The notes below the pieces were generated by a model that saw only the letters and a program-made list of their open reading frames with translations, was not told the DNA's origin and did no database searches. Below are positions 17,713 to 26,756 of a stretch of 64,000 bases of DNA, in pieces. The position numbers and the translations under genes are program-made. Each line of letters begins with the position of its first letter. Position 1 is the stretch's first letter. The stretch spans positions 1 to 64,000 of the forward strand of contig CAVWYD010000018.1 in the NCBI GenBank assembly GCA_963759055.1, written 5' to 3'. This DNA is from Thiosocius sp963759055 (GTDB lineage Bacteria > Pseudomonadota > Gammaproteobacteria > Chromatiales > Chromatiaceae).

Positions 17713-19287
17713 TTGGCTGGCAATTTTCACAAAGGCACAGGGCGGCCTGCCGGGCTATTGCGCCAACTCAAACTTCATAGCCCATTCGCGACATTTCGAG
17801 CCAGAATTCTACTCAGCATTTGGGCGGTGGTGACCTTAGGTATCCTGGCGTTCATTCTGGTGTCCGATCTAAACCGTGTGGAAGCTGAGCTGGATGTACT
17901 TGGTGACAGCTATTTGCAGCACGTTTCAGACCGGGCTCTAATCGGCGAAACCGCAATCGAAGGATTTGCTGCCTTCATCGACTCAATGGATGAGTTCGAT
18001 CATGCAAAGGCGAAAGCATACGCAAGCAAGCTGCTTGAGCGTTACCCCTTTCTCTACATGTTCGAAGTTGCAAAAAGAGTTTCAGATACAGACCGTGCAG
18101 CGGTCGAGACAACCCTCGCCGTCGAATATCCTGGTTTCTACATCAAGCAATTTTCTTACGAAAGCGACCGTGCCTGGCGGCCAGCCGAACAATCCCCTTT
18201 CTATTACCCTTTGGTTTTCCAGGAGCCGTTGTTGAAGGGGGAAAACCTGATTGGTCTCGACATCCATTCCAGCGATTTTCTCAAACTGGCGATGGAGACA
18301 TCGTTCGAGCGGGGCGAACCCGTGGCCACTCAGCCATTTGAACTTGCAGAGGGGGGGCGAGGCTATGTTTTGCACAGGTCTGTCGAGTTTATTGGGACGC
18401 ATCCACCGAATGCGTATGAGGCCGATACCTACGTGCTTCTTGCAGTGAAGTCTGACCAGATATTGTCCGGGCTCCCAACGGGATCACCGCGAGTTGGCGT
18501 TCGGCTTGTAAACCGTGATTTCGATGGCGATCCAGGGATGGTGCTTTCGATTCAAGCAGCGTCTGCCACCTCAGTCGAAGAATTATTATTCCCGCGTTTT
18601 GAAAAACTTCTGAATCTCGATATGGACTCCCACCCGTTTGATTTAAAGATGATGTGGCAGGTTGGCTGGGGTGATTTGAGTCGGGCGTTGATGTTGGGCG
18701 TGCTTTCTGGATCTCTTGTCATGTTCCTTGGTGTAAGGGCCTATGCACAGCAATACATTCGCAGTGAACTGACGGAGCTAGAGAACGCAGGCACATTGTA
18801 CGAACTGGCGAACTACGATCCGCTGACCGCGCTCGCTAATCGAAATCGCCTTATCGATTTTCTCGAATCGGCTTTAGCTAGAGCGCAGCGTCACAAACAC
18901 CGCTGTTTCATTCTTTTTATCGATCTCGATGGATTCAAGGACATCAATGACATTCATGGGCATGCTACTGGCGATCAGGTTTTGATCGAAGTAGCTCGAA
19001 GATTGTCAGAAGAACTCCGCGATGATGAGCTATTGGCCAGGTATGGAGGCGACGAGCTGATCTGGGTTACCGCGGGTGTTGAAGATACCTCCACCTTAGA
19101 GCCTCTGATCGAAAGATTGAGAGCCAAATTCGAGAAGCCGGTCTGCGTCGCGAATACGGAGTTGGAAGTGGCTGTGAGCATTGGCTGGGCGGTTTATCCG
19201 GATGATGGCAAAAACATTTCTGCATTATTTGATGCAGCTGATAAATCGATGTACCGAGACAAGCGCAAAGGTTCATCTGGGGCCTGA
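17713..19287 (+). CDS. CHASE-like sensor diguanylate cyclase (GGDEF)
   Basis: Membrane protein predicted to make cyclic di-GMP. A first helix (about 28-50) and a second (about 330-350) bracket a periplasmic CHASE-like domain that contains Y-P-F-L and G-L-D-I-H motifs. The GGDEF domain follows (about 365-520). The active site at residues 445-449 is G-G-D-E-L rather than G-G-D-E-F, with the metal-binding Asp and Glu kept, so activity is likely. The inhibitory-site position reads R-D-D-E instead of R-x-x-D, so product feedback may be lost. The start is a TTG at 17713 with GGAGAG about 8 bases before it. Confidence 0.9.
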   Translation: MAGNFHKGTGRPAGLLRQLKLHSPFATFRARILLSIWAVVTLGILAFILVSDLNRVEAELDVLGDSYLQHVSDRALIGETAIEGFAAFIDSMDEFDHAKAKAYASKLLERYPFLYMFEVAKRVSDTDRAAVETTLAVEYPGFYIKQFSYESDRAWRPAEQSPFYYPLVFQEPLLKGENLIGLDIHSSDFLKLAMETSFERGEPVATQPFELAEGGRGYVLHRSVEFIGTHPPNAYEADTYVLLAVKSDQILSGLPTGSPRVGVRLVNRDFDGDPGMVLSIQAASATSVEELLFPRFEKLLNLDMDSHPFDLKMMWQVGWGDLSRALMLGVLSGSLVMFLGVRAYAQQYIRSELTELENAGTLYELANYDPLTALANRNRLIDFLESALARAQRHKHRCFILFIDLDGFKDINDIHGHATGDQVLIEVARRLSEELRDDELLARYGGDELIWVTAGVEDTSTLEPLIERLRAKFEKPVCVANTELEVAVSIGWAVYPDDGKNISALFDAADKSMYRDKRKGSSGA

Positions 19288-19324
19288 CTTTCTTCCGCAA
19301 TTACATCCAGGAATGTCTCTTTAT

Positions 19325-19373
19325 TGGGTCGAGTCCCGTCGTTTGAGAGATCAGAAAGCTGCCGTGCGGCGAG
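19325..19373 (+). repeat. 49-bp dispersed repeat, copy 2
   Basis: Direct-orientation relative of 5775-5823, in the gap 3' of the GGDEF gene. Confidence 0.6.
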
Positions 19374-19672
19374 ATTTCCCTGCGGATTCAACCGATCGCC
19401 GCACCGCAATCATTTCCATCGACGGCTTTCGGGAAAAACGGCAAACCGTCGGAGTCGGCCATAAACGGACGCAGCTGGCCGTTTTTGCTATGTGTGAAAC
19501 CAGCCATTTACTGCCGGTCAGACGTTAACCCGGGAATGACCATTCCTAAATGGCAACCTTATGGTCGACGCTCGACATCGCCGTGATTTCTGGAAGGGAA
19601 ACTGTCTCCGCCAGTTTGCCGCGGAGTTCCGAACGCTGCAGAGCCGTTCGTGACTGGCTCGGATACTGCGAT

Positions 19673-19957
19673 CTATCGCCGTACCGGATTATAGAGACCG
19701 AGGGCATATTCGTTCGCCAGATCCAGACTCAAGAGCCAGGGTACCCCGTTGCTCATCTTTCCGGCCGGATTGGACAGGATCCGGCTCACATGCGTTCGTT
19801 CCATATTGGCCGTCGGATGATAAACACCGGCCGGGTATCCATACGCCATAGGAGAGTGGAACTCGCATTTCTGCAGCTTCTTCGCGGCAGAGATTTCCAC
19901 TTGAAAATCAGCGACATGTTTGCCGATCATTTGGTCAATTTTTGATTGATAAGACAT
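19673..19957 (-). CDS. Possible small hypothetical protein
   Basis: A 94-residue frame with a protein-like N-terminal half (M-S-Y-Q-S-K-I-D-Q-M-I-G-K) and no recognised domain. A weak AGGA lies too far upstream of the ATG. It overlaps an open frame on the plus strand (19550-19945) that looks less protein-like. Either could be spurious. Confidence 0.3.
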   Translation of the reverse strand: MSYQSKIDQMIGKHVADFQVEISAAKKLQKCEFHSPMAYGYPAGVYHPTANMERTHVSRILSNPAGKMSNGVPWLLSLDLANEYALGLYNPVRR

Positions 19958-20359
19958 GACGACGACAAATTCCTACGACAAGACTCCCGAACCGAAAAGA
20001 CGACATCCGCCCTTACTTTGGGATCGGCCCAGGTCGCATGCAGGCAGGGTTTCTTCATGCAAGAGAGTAAAAAACGTCCTCTCTGTTTCCGGACGGGACT
20101 CTCGCCCGCAGTCTCCCACCCAAGATTTCAAACGGCAAGCGGCGGAGAAACTTTAACCTTTGGTGGTTGAGTCCAACGGTCTATGGGCGGGAGCGAACGC
20201 TTCGGGTCTAACTCGGTCATCTGACCAAATTGCTCAGGTATCTGCGCTGGCCCTTATCTTGTCGGCCAGGAGAGGTCGTTTCGGCTTCTTGGGCGACTGC
20301 TTCCTCTTCCTTATGGCTGATCTCCTGGTTGGCGAACTCCTCGTAGAGGTCGACAGGCG
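19958..20359. other. Intergenic stretch with hairpin element
   Basis: Holds the third copy of the hairpin element (20075-20133, minus strand). Otherwise nothing recognised. Confidence 0.45.
20075..20133 (-). ncRNA. Repeated hairpin element, copy 3
   Basis: Read on the minus strand it gives GGGAGACTGCGGGCGAGAGT followed by CCCGTCCGGAAACAGAGAGG, closely matching the unit at 7647-7707, including the leader TTTGAAAT and the trailer GGAAxCAGA. The conserved core again forms a GACT/AGTC stem with the loop GCGGGCGAG. Confidence 0.35.
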
Positions 20360-20566
20360 TTAATAATTAATCTCCGCGATACCGGGTGGGAGCGGCGGAT
20401 CTTCCTGGGGATCCAGCGGCTGATTGGTTTGGATTGCGGTCGTAATCGCTTCGATCAATTGCTCCCGCATCAAAGCCCGCGCTGTCCAGTCCTTCACCGG
20501 ATAGCCAAAGTGCCGCCGATAGGCGGCATTCGCGTCCAGATACTCCTGTACTGTGTATCGCATCAT
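20360..20566 (-). CDS. Small hydrophilic protein, unknown function
   Basis: A 68-residue soluble protein, M-R-Y-T-V-Q-E-Y-L-D-A-N-A-A-Y-R-R-H-F-G, with a Pro/Asp-rich tail. Tandem ATGs at 20566 and 20563; GAGG sits six bases before the second. Its first ATG overlaps the TGA of the preceding frame (ATGA), a sign of coupling if that frame is real. Third and last in a possible minus-strand run 21596 to 20360. Confidence 0.5.
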   Translation of the reverse strand: MMRYTVQEYLDANAAYRRHFGYPVKDWTARALMREQLIEAITTAIQTNQPLDPQEDPPLPPGIAEINY

Positions 20567-20892
20567 TTACCTCGGTCATTGCGCGCCAGTTCAGCGGAAT
20601 ACTGCTGGCCAGCTTGTCTGACATTGTCTGCCCGCGAACATAGTAACTCGCAAACAGTGTAATAGTCGGTATCCGATCGAGTCACCAAAAGCAGACACAC
20701 ATTGAGGCCTCGAGCCACTGCTGCATCGGCCAGAAACCGAAATCCAGCACAAACAACAGCGACTCCCGGAGGAGCCGTGTTGTTGCCGCACAAATAGAGA
20801 GACTCTATTTTTCGGTTGCCACGACATAAAGGTCTCAACGCCGGGCCCCTCAACCCGCCTAGTGGACCACCCAAGCCAAACATCAGGCACAC
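20563..20892 (-). CDS. Possible linking ORF, unknown
   Basis: A 109-residue frame that overlaps the end of the gene upstream by 10 bp and the start of the next by 4 bp. The C-terminal half (G-L-N-V-C-L-L-L-V-T-R-S-D-T-D-Y-Y) is protein-like; the N-terminal third is Gly/Pro-rich and less convincing. No ribosome site of note. Could be a chance frame between two genes. Confidence 0.3.
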   Translation of the reverse strand: MCLMFGLGGPLGGLRGPALRPLCRGNRKIESLYLCGNNTAPPGVAVVCAGFRFLADAAVARGLNVCLLLVTRSDTDYYTVCELLCSRADNVRQAGQQYSAELARNDRGK

Positions 20893-21596
20893 TTCTCGAT
20901 GACGGACTTCCGAAATACTGGATCTGAGGCAATCCGATAATCAGGCTTCGCGTCCAGCTTCTCCATCACATCATCCCTGGCGATAACAATCCTCTGCCCA
21001 CTCATGCCGCAAATGAATTGAAAGCACGGAAAGAGAAGCGCCAAATCCAAGGTGTCCAACAGAGAATCGACCACCAATGGCAGATCCAAAGAAAGTAGTT
21101 CACGGAGCGCCTGATTGATCGCAAGAAACAGAATTGTTTGCTTGCTCATCGCGTGAAAGTAAGCGTTGATATTCCGCCCACTTGGTTCATCCATGATATC
21201 CAACTTTCCCTCGCGACTCACTTTTGCGCGAAGCCGCCCGTAGCTTGAACCAAGCATCGCCATCACGTTCCGCGTCAGGTATCCCTCGAACTCGTGGCGT
21301 CTGGTGAGGAATGCCTGAGAAGACCAGATGACGGATGCCAATGCCCCCGACGCCCCGCCGTGACAGTGACAGAGGGTCTCAATGTCGAGAAAGACAAGCC
21401 AAGTGGGGATACTTTCGTCTGCGATCGATGCGCCATCCGCCACACTCTGGAACTCCTGACGCAGCGTTTTGACAATGGTCTCTTTGCCTAACGCCGTCCC
21501 TCTTCCGATCATCGTCAAGCCGTCAGAAAAAACCAACGACTGACCACTTCCGAAAGGCTCCAAATCAGAGACATCAATATTCCCGAATCGGTGCAT
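20883..21596 (-). CDS. Miniature SMC/RecF-like protein with decayed ATPase motifs
   Basis: A 237-residue soluble protein whose order of elements copies the head of SMC/RecF/SbcC-type ATPases without the coiled-coil arm. Residues 6-30 resemble the opening strands (F-G-S-G-Q-S-L-V-F ... G-L-T-M-I). Residues 31-39, G-R-G-T-A-L-G-K-E, sit where Walker A should be but lack its first Gly and the Ser/Thr. Residues 149-165 match the signature-helix region with A-M-S-K-Q in place of L-S-G-G. L-P-L-V-V-D (172-177) is a clear Walker-B-like strand and S-L-L-D-T-L-D resembles a D-loop; I-V-I-A-R-D-D follows as the next strand. ATP hydrolysis is doubtful. AGGAG seven bases before ATG 21596 fixes the start. 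The assignment is inference from motif order. Confidence 0.55.
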   Translation of the reverse strand: MHRFGNIDVSDLEPFGSGQSLVFSDGLTMIGRGTALGKETIVKTLRQEFQSVADGASIADESIPTWLVFLDIETLCHCHGGASGALASVIWSSQAFLTRRHEFEGYLTRNVMAMLGSSYGRLRAKVSREGKLDIMDEPSGRNINAYFHAMSKQTILFLAINQALRELLSLDLPLVVDSLLDTLDLALLFPCFQFICGMSGQRIVIARDDVMEKLDAKPDYRIASDPVFRKSVIEKCA

Positions 21597-22213
21597 CGGA
21601 ATTCTCCTGGGCTACCTCGAGCAGTGCGGCAGATATGGCTTCTATCGCTGATAGCATAGCCTAGTGACATTAGACTCAGTCTACCGAGGAAGAGGCACCC
21701 CAGCAGCGTGGGCTGATCGCCCGATCTCGGGCCTCTCCAATACTGTGAAGGCCCCCTACTACGGACGGCTCAGATGCGGCCTGACAGATGTCGGCGGCAG
21801 AAAAGCTCATGTTCGCCCTCCCCACCGATGTGAACATCCGCCCCGTGCCCTCGGTCGGGTCTGACATGCTGAATGGCGGGCCTTTATACAGAGCGGAGAT
21901 GGCTGGGATCTGGCTTGCCCCCGTGTTTCCCGGTTGGCCAGACACCCGGATTTTCGGCTGGAGTCGGCCGAGTGTGTGTGAAAACTCCGTAGAGGGACGA
22001 CCCGTAGAGTGCCAGTCGATCCACACTCCCTCAATCGACGTGTGGGCAGCAATGTCTCCCATAGGTGATGAGCGATACACTGGCATTGATGCAAATAGCC
22101 TCAAGCTGAAAAACGATTTCAGGCGCTCGATTTTGAGTTTTCACACGGCCTCGACCACAACCAGCCATTCTCTGTCGGGCTGGTATCGCCCGGTTTCTTT
22201 ACCTGATGGAGGG
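21597..22213. other. Intergenic stretch holding MITE copy 2
   Basis: No gene apart from short frames inside the MITE. Its second half is the MITE-like element; the first part resembles other degenerate gaps. Confidence 0.5.
21968..22153 (+). mobile_element. MITE-like element, copy 2
   Basis: About 185 bp with ends CCGAGTGTGTGTGAAAACTC and GAGTTTTCACACGGCCTCG. It differs from 7363-7548 at only a handful of positions in the body, which points to recent movement. No coding capacity. Confidence 0.75.
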
Positions 22214-23125
22214 CTATTCGATCAGCCGTCCGGTTCCAAGCAGATCCGCCGTCATCTTCTCCAGCTCTGTTGCCCCCGAGAGGACCAGGGCGGGGTCCGG
22301 TGTGTAATCTAGCGCGCCGTTGCGTCGTTCATAGTCGACCGAGTTCAGGATCACTTTGATGGCATTGAGACGCGCACGGTGCTTGTTGTCAGCACGGACT
22401 ATGGTCCAGGGAGCCGCCAGCGTGTGGGTGCGCTTGAGCATCTCATACTTCCGCTGGGAGAATTCATCCCAGCGTTCCTGGACCTGGAGGTCAATCTCAC
22501 TCAGTTTCCACTGTTTCAGCGGGTTGGTCTTGCGAATCTCGAATCGTCGCGCCTGGACGGCTTTGCTGACACTGAAGTAGAACTTGATCAGCAGGGTACC
22601 CTGACGCACCAGATCCTGTTCGAATCCTGCCACCCCCCGCATGAAATCCTGGTGTTCCTTTTCGGTACAGAACCCGAACACGGGCTCAACCATGGCCCGG
22701 TTGTACCAGCTCCGGTCAAAGATGACCATCTCTCCGCCGCGTGGAAACTGCGAGACGTACTTCTGGTAAAACCATTGACTGCGCTGTTCCTCGGTTGGTC
22801 TGCCCAGCGCGACCACCCGGCAATGGCGTGGGTTCATGTAAAAGGTGATGCGCTGGATGGCACCGCCCTTACCGGCGGCATCACGGCCTTCGAAGAGGAT
22901 GATCATGCGCCGGTTGTCTCTTTCAAGCTGTTCCTGCAGCTTGATCAACTCAGCTTCGTACGGTTTCAGCTCTTCCTGCTTGCGGTAGCGCTTGAGCGCC
23001 TTGCTGCGTTCTCTCTTGAGCTGGGCGTTTTCCCGTTCGAGCTGCTCGATGCGTTCTTCCAAAGACGGTGAGGCACCCTGCGCGCCCTCGATTTCGACGG
23101 ACTTCGGATTGTTGTTGTCGCTCAT
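22214..23125 (-). CDS. ppk2: Polyphosphate kinase 2
   Basis: PPK2-family enzyme that transfers phosphate between polyphosphate and nucleotides. The 303-residue protein starts with a charged coiled-coil (about 20-70), then the P-loop F-E-G-R-D-A-A-G-K-G-G (78-88), Walker B V-I-F-D-R-S-W-Y-N-R (Asp 137), and a lid region with R-R-F-E-x-R. One PPK2 domain makes it a class I or III type; direction (GTP/ATP formation or polyphosphate synthesis) cannot be read. The gene is alone. It fits a cell that stores polyphosphate. Confidence 0.93.
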   Translation of the reverse strand: MSDNNNPKSVEIEGAQGASPSLEERIEQLERENAQLKRERSKALKRYRKQEELKPYEAELIKLQEQLERDNRRMIILFEGRDAAGKGGAIQRITFYMNPRHCRVVALGRPTEEQRSQWFYQKYVSQFPRGGEMVIFDRSWYNRAMVEPVFGFCTEKEHQDFMRGVAGFEQDLVRQGTLLIKFYFSVSKAVQARRFEIRKTNPLKQWKLSEIDLQVQERWDEFSQRKYEMLKRTHTLAAPWTIVRADNKHRARLNAIKVILNSVDYERRNGALDYTPDPALVLSGATELEKMTADLLGTGRLIE

Positions 23126-23757
23126 GGTGCCGCAATTCCGAATGTCAAGTTGCGTGGACTTCCAGAGGGACGCGCCAGAATCCCCCTTTGGTGTTCCCCA
23201 AAGACGTAAGTTCTCATTATATCCAGTCCACTGACAGCTTCCCGAGTGTAGAAGTATAAAATGCCTTTTCTTCCAACCGAACCGCCTGCCCGATTACCTA
23301 TGCTTGGGGTTGACCATGGTCTATTGCGCCGAACAAACAACCGTCAGCTTTCGAGTTCGAGTGCGTCGCTGAACAGCAGACTTTCTGAGCAGGCCCGGCA
23401 ACCGCCGCAACCGGCCGACCTTCGCCCTAGCCTGCAAATTGGTCTTTGGCGACATCTGCAACTGCAAATAAACGGTCAAATGCGTGAGAATAGTTGAACA
23501 ATGGTAGTGGAGGGCGGCTAGTGCCAGCAGGGACAGACCCCTTGAACATCTCCACGGAAAGGGTTGCAAATCGTTTCTGCAGCTTCTGCCCGTAGAAAGC
23601 GTTACGAGTGTCCATTCCGCCGGAACCGTGCAGGAGCCGATGCGGAGTTTTCACACGGCCTCGGCCCACAACGGACCTTTACCCCGGTGAATATCTGAAC
23701 CCACCTGCAGCCGGTTGCCCGTGCATATAGGCATTCGCTTGAAGAGCGGCTGCAAGT
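23126..23757. other. Intergenic stretch with a solo MITE-like end
   Basis: No supported gene. GGAGTTTTCACACGGCCTCGG at 23644-23664 is identical to the right end of the MITE family, but the DNA to its left is not the MITE body. It may mark another, possibly longer, element that used the same ends. Confidence 0.45.
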
Positions 23758-24528
23758 TTATTTCTGTTTTTGGGCGAAACTGAGTACGGCATGGCCTGGA
23801 TAAACGTTTTTCGCGGCCCTGTTGAGGTCGGATATTGAAGTTTCTATTGCTGCGATTGAAGCATCCACGCCCTCTACCATTGCGTCAGTTAGACCTCTCA
23901 GCGTTTGGCTTTCCATCTTCCCAAGCGCGTGCTCAATCCTTTTGACAGGCACAACTGAGCCTTCTTTTTTTCGAATACGTTCAATGGTTGGTTGGACGCG
24001 CTCCAAATGAAGTTTCGACCGTTCCCTCACCGTTTTAAGCGTGGAGTAGATTTCCTGTTCCGTCAGAAGCAGGCGGCTAAGTACATTGGGGTCTTCAGAC
24101 GAGAGCATGAAGCCTAGAGAGTCATACTGTATCTTGGGTGCGTCATATTCGATGCCGATGGCTGGCATGATTTTCATATGGCGCCCCTTGTCGTCTCGGT
24201 ACTCGTTGATAAACTGGTTGCGCAGCGCAATAAACGTGTGATGTTTGCGTATCAAGTTGAATATTGCATTGTTCACTGCCTCGATATTTCGTTTAGCCTG
24301 ATCGTCCTCAGATTTCCTCGCTTGCAATTGAAATGCGGCCCAAGCACCCGCGAATGCAGCGGCTAAGGTAGCGATGGCGGGAATCAGTGCGCTTTTCAAA
24401 CCCGAAGGGATTTGCATGGTCGCTAAGTCCGGGGGGGTGGCGAAGTCTGGGCCTATTATGATTAACACGTACAGCACCGCTGTTACCGAGATCAGAGCCG
24501 CCATCAACGCTTTGTCATTCGCACTCAT
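23758..24528 (-). CDS. Two-span inner-membrane protein, unknown
   Basis: A 256-residue protein with two N-terminal helices (about 9-27 and 47-67) and a long charged cytoplasmic part that is largely helical (K-R-N-I-E-A-V-N-N-A-I-F-N-L-I-R-K). No known domain. AGAGGGAAAAGG before ATG 24528 supports the start. The base composition is A+T-richer than the core genes, so it may be acquired. Such two-helix plus coiled-coil proteins occur in genomic islands, but no function is claimed. Confidence 0.65.
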   Translation of the reverse strand: MSANDKALMAALISVTAVLYVLIIIGPDFATPPDLATMQIPSGLKSALIPAIATLAAAFAGAWAAFQLQARKSEDDQAKRNIEAVNNAIFNLIRKHHTFIALRNQFINEYRDDKGRHMKIMPAIGIEYDAPKIQYDSLGFMLSSEDPNVLSRLLLTEQEIYSTLKTVRERSKLHLERVQPTIERIRKKEGSVVPVKRIEHALGKMESQTLRGLTDAMVEGVDASIAAIETSISDLNRAAKNVYPGHAVLSFAQKQK

Positions 24529-24879
24529 TACCTTTTCCCTCTCAACAAAAAACCCGCACGAGGTGGGTCTGTAGGCTACTGGTACATGTTCTTTCGGGCC
24601 TGCTTAAAGATCTCAAGCAGCAATCCGCCCCAATCATCTTTGCAGATCTGGGGCGGTTGCAAAACCTCCTCGTTCGACATCATGCCCCCAACGCATCAAC
24701 TCGATATTGCTAGCGAAATCCACCTGCGGTCGGCACGCATAGCCATCGATTGCCGAGTCGATGTTCTTCTCCGGCAGACCTGAAAGGCCAAACAGAATCT
24801 GTCGATAGCGACCTCCCGCAGTGCAGCAGCCGGCTGTCCTTCACCTTCCGAGCGAGCTACTTCAGCGTTCGACCCATGC

Positions 24880-25053
24880 TGTGTGAAAACTCAAATTTGG
24901 GCGTCTGAAATCAATCGTCAGCTTGAGGCACTTTGCATCAATGCCAGTGTATTGCTCACACCTACGAGAAGCTTTGTTGCCCCCACGGGACCTGAAGCAG
25001 CATAGTTTGACTGGCACCCTTGCGATCAAACCGATCCGGGGTTTTCACACACC
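24880..25053 (-). mobile_element. MITE-like element, diverged inverted copy 3
   Basis: Bounded by GTGTGAAAACTC (24881-24892) and GGGGTTTTCACACACCC (25038-25054). Its interior matches the reverse complement of copies 1 and 2, for example CAGCTTGAGGCAxTTTGCAT and ATCAATGCCAGTGTAT, but is clearly more degraded. Confidence 0.65.
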
Positions 25054-25421
25054 CTGATCCAGGAGCGGTCACTCGACGCGGGTGCAGTTACGGGGAAAGC
25101 AGACTTTTTGGGTTAGTGCCCGTCCCTGCAGTACCTGCGGTCATTTAGCTACACATGGCAACGCCTTCAGCTGCTTAGCGTATCGAAGTTTCCGAATGGC
25201 TGCGCCCTGGCACTCGAATTCAGTTCTTGACCGTTAAGACCAGCAATAGAAAGAACGAGACAGTAAGAAAACACGGACCCGCATCACAGATTTCCCCGGT
25301 GGACCTCTACTCCCTCAACCGGACACTAGACTCACTATTAAGGAAGCGGGAACAAGCAGAACTCAAGGAGCGGTTAAGCCAAGGAAGCCGCCGCTTCTCG
25401 CGCAGTGAAGGAGCAGGCAGC

Positions 25422-25667
25422 ATGAAAACACTCACTCTCATCGTCACTTTTTTGATCGCAGGTTCCACCTATGGTGCCTCCGCCCATCACCTGCCCATCG
25501 ACCTCGACCCTTACCTACGTGCTTGCATCGGCTGGCACATACTCCAAGCCTATGAGGTAAGTGTGAACCCTGTTGCTCCATTGAAGGACTACGTTGAGAG
25601 CTTCGCCGAGGTCTGCGAGGATGCTCGTGAACATCATGGTCTCACCAGCATGGACTTTTCGGGATGA
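25422..25667 (+). CDS. Small periplasmic protein (Rap1a/Tai-like in size)
   Basis: An 81-residue protein with signal peptide M-K-T-L-T-L-I-V-T-F-L-I-A-G and cleavage near A-S-A-H. The mature part holds two cysteines (A-C-I-G-W ... E-V-C-E-D) that may pair, in a helical layout. AAGGAG eight bases before ATG 25422 decides the start against the longer frame beginning at 25227. No family is firmly recognised; the Rap1a/Tai comparison is only by size and paired cysteines. Confidence 0.65.
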   Translation: MKTLTLIVTFLIAGSTYGASAHHLPIDLDPYLRACIGWHILQAYEVSVNPVAPLKDYVESFAEVCEDAREHHGLTSMDFSG

Positions 25668-26363
25668 CCACTGATGAACCCCGTGATCTGACTGCTCGTG
25701 GCACTCCCTTCCATGCTCGGATTGTAGCTCGGGGGGTGTCTAACGGACCGGGATCCGTCCACTCAAATTATGGAGTCTCCGGAAAAGCCGGGGCGGTTCA
25801 TATGCCCATGTTGACTGCAGCCTTAGATTCGATGGTGGCCGAACGCGACCCATTGGAGGCGGCCGTGATTGTCGGATTTGTTTACAATTCCGCGACCCGG
25901 GCCTGGATCACAATTCACCCGACCCGTCTAACCCTATGAAAATATAGCGAAATGCCAAGTTTGGCCTGCAATATGCTTGGCTAATGCCGCCACTCCTGGC
26001 TTTTAAAAACCGTACCATTTGGATACTTCCAAATGGCGGTTGGGAAGTGCGGAATGCGAAAACCAAGTGTCCGTGTGCCGATCCATAGCCCGGCCTGGGA
26101 ATATTACATTCGAGAGGGTTGGGTCGAACTGTGGGTGGAAGGTGTTTGGGTGACCATGTCCAAACCGTGACGACTCTGACTGAGACCGGCCCCGAACCGC
26201 GCCCCACATGGGGCCCTGCAGATATCTGCTTCCAGCGCGCGGTGGACCACCACGGGGCAAACCCATATTCTTGACCTAACCGTCCAGTGAGACGGGGTAT
26301 TACCCCGCGTATCTGCGCTAGTCTTACGTCGTATCCCCATGACTACTTGGAGAGCAGTCGGTT
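25668..26363. other. Intergenic stretch; one hairpin
   Basis: No convincing gene; a 91-residue frame at 25664-25939 lacks support. A 9-bp palindrome, CCATTTGGA / TCCAAATGG, at 26015-26036 could form a hairpin or be a protein-binding site. Confidence 0.4.
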
Positions 26364-26624
26364 ATGTCACTGAAGAGCTTGGCAGACGAAGCGGTGGCGC
26401 AGATCTCGAAAACTGCGTCAGATCCGCTCACGGGACCCGAGACCGAGGCAATCTCGAAAATCATCGAGCATGCGCTGGTCAAAGCGGTGAATCAGACGAC
26501 CGAGAAATGCACCAGTGCAGCCGTGATATGTTGCGGGCCTGAGGCGGACCTCGCGCACAAAATCGCCGAGGAAGTGGACCGCGCCCAGTATGCACTGATC
26601 GCAAACCTCACAAGTATGCGCTAG
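26364..26624 (+). CDS. Small helical cytoplasmic protein
   Basis: An 86-residue, almost wholly helical protein (M-S-L-K-S-L-A-D-E-A-V-A) with three cysteines (C-T-S-A-A-V-I-C-C). GGAGAG nine bases before the ATG supports it. No family recognised. Confidence 0.6.
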   Translation: MSLKSLADEAVAQISKTASDPLTGPETEAISKIIEHALVKAVNQTTEKCTSAAVICCGPEADLAHKIAEEVDRAQYALIANLTSMR

Positions 26625-26756
26625 CGGATCACCCCGGAAACAGCGTTCTCGCCGGTGGACATCATCTCAGGCTTGCTGATGTTTTCGGCTGACGGATGAA
26701 TTATCCTGATCGGCAGATCCGCCCCGGTTTTCGCGTCGACTGATTCCGAGATTGTT

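Noticed and set aside
23427..23669. 80-residue minus-strand frame near the solo MITE end
   Set aside because: Starts inside the terminal repeat, no ribosome site and no transposase motif seen.
25664..25939. 91-residue frame overlapping the 25422 gene end
   Set aside because: No ribosome site, no recognisable domain, unconvincing composition.
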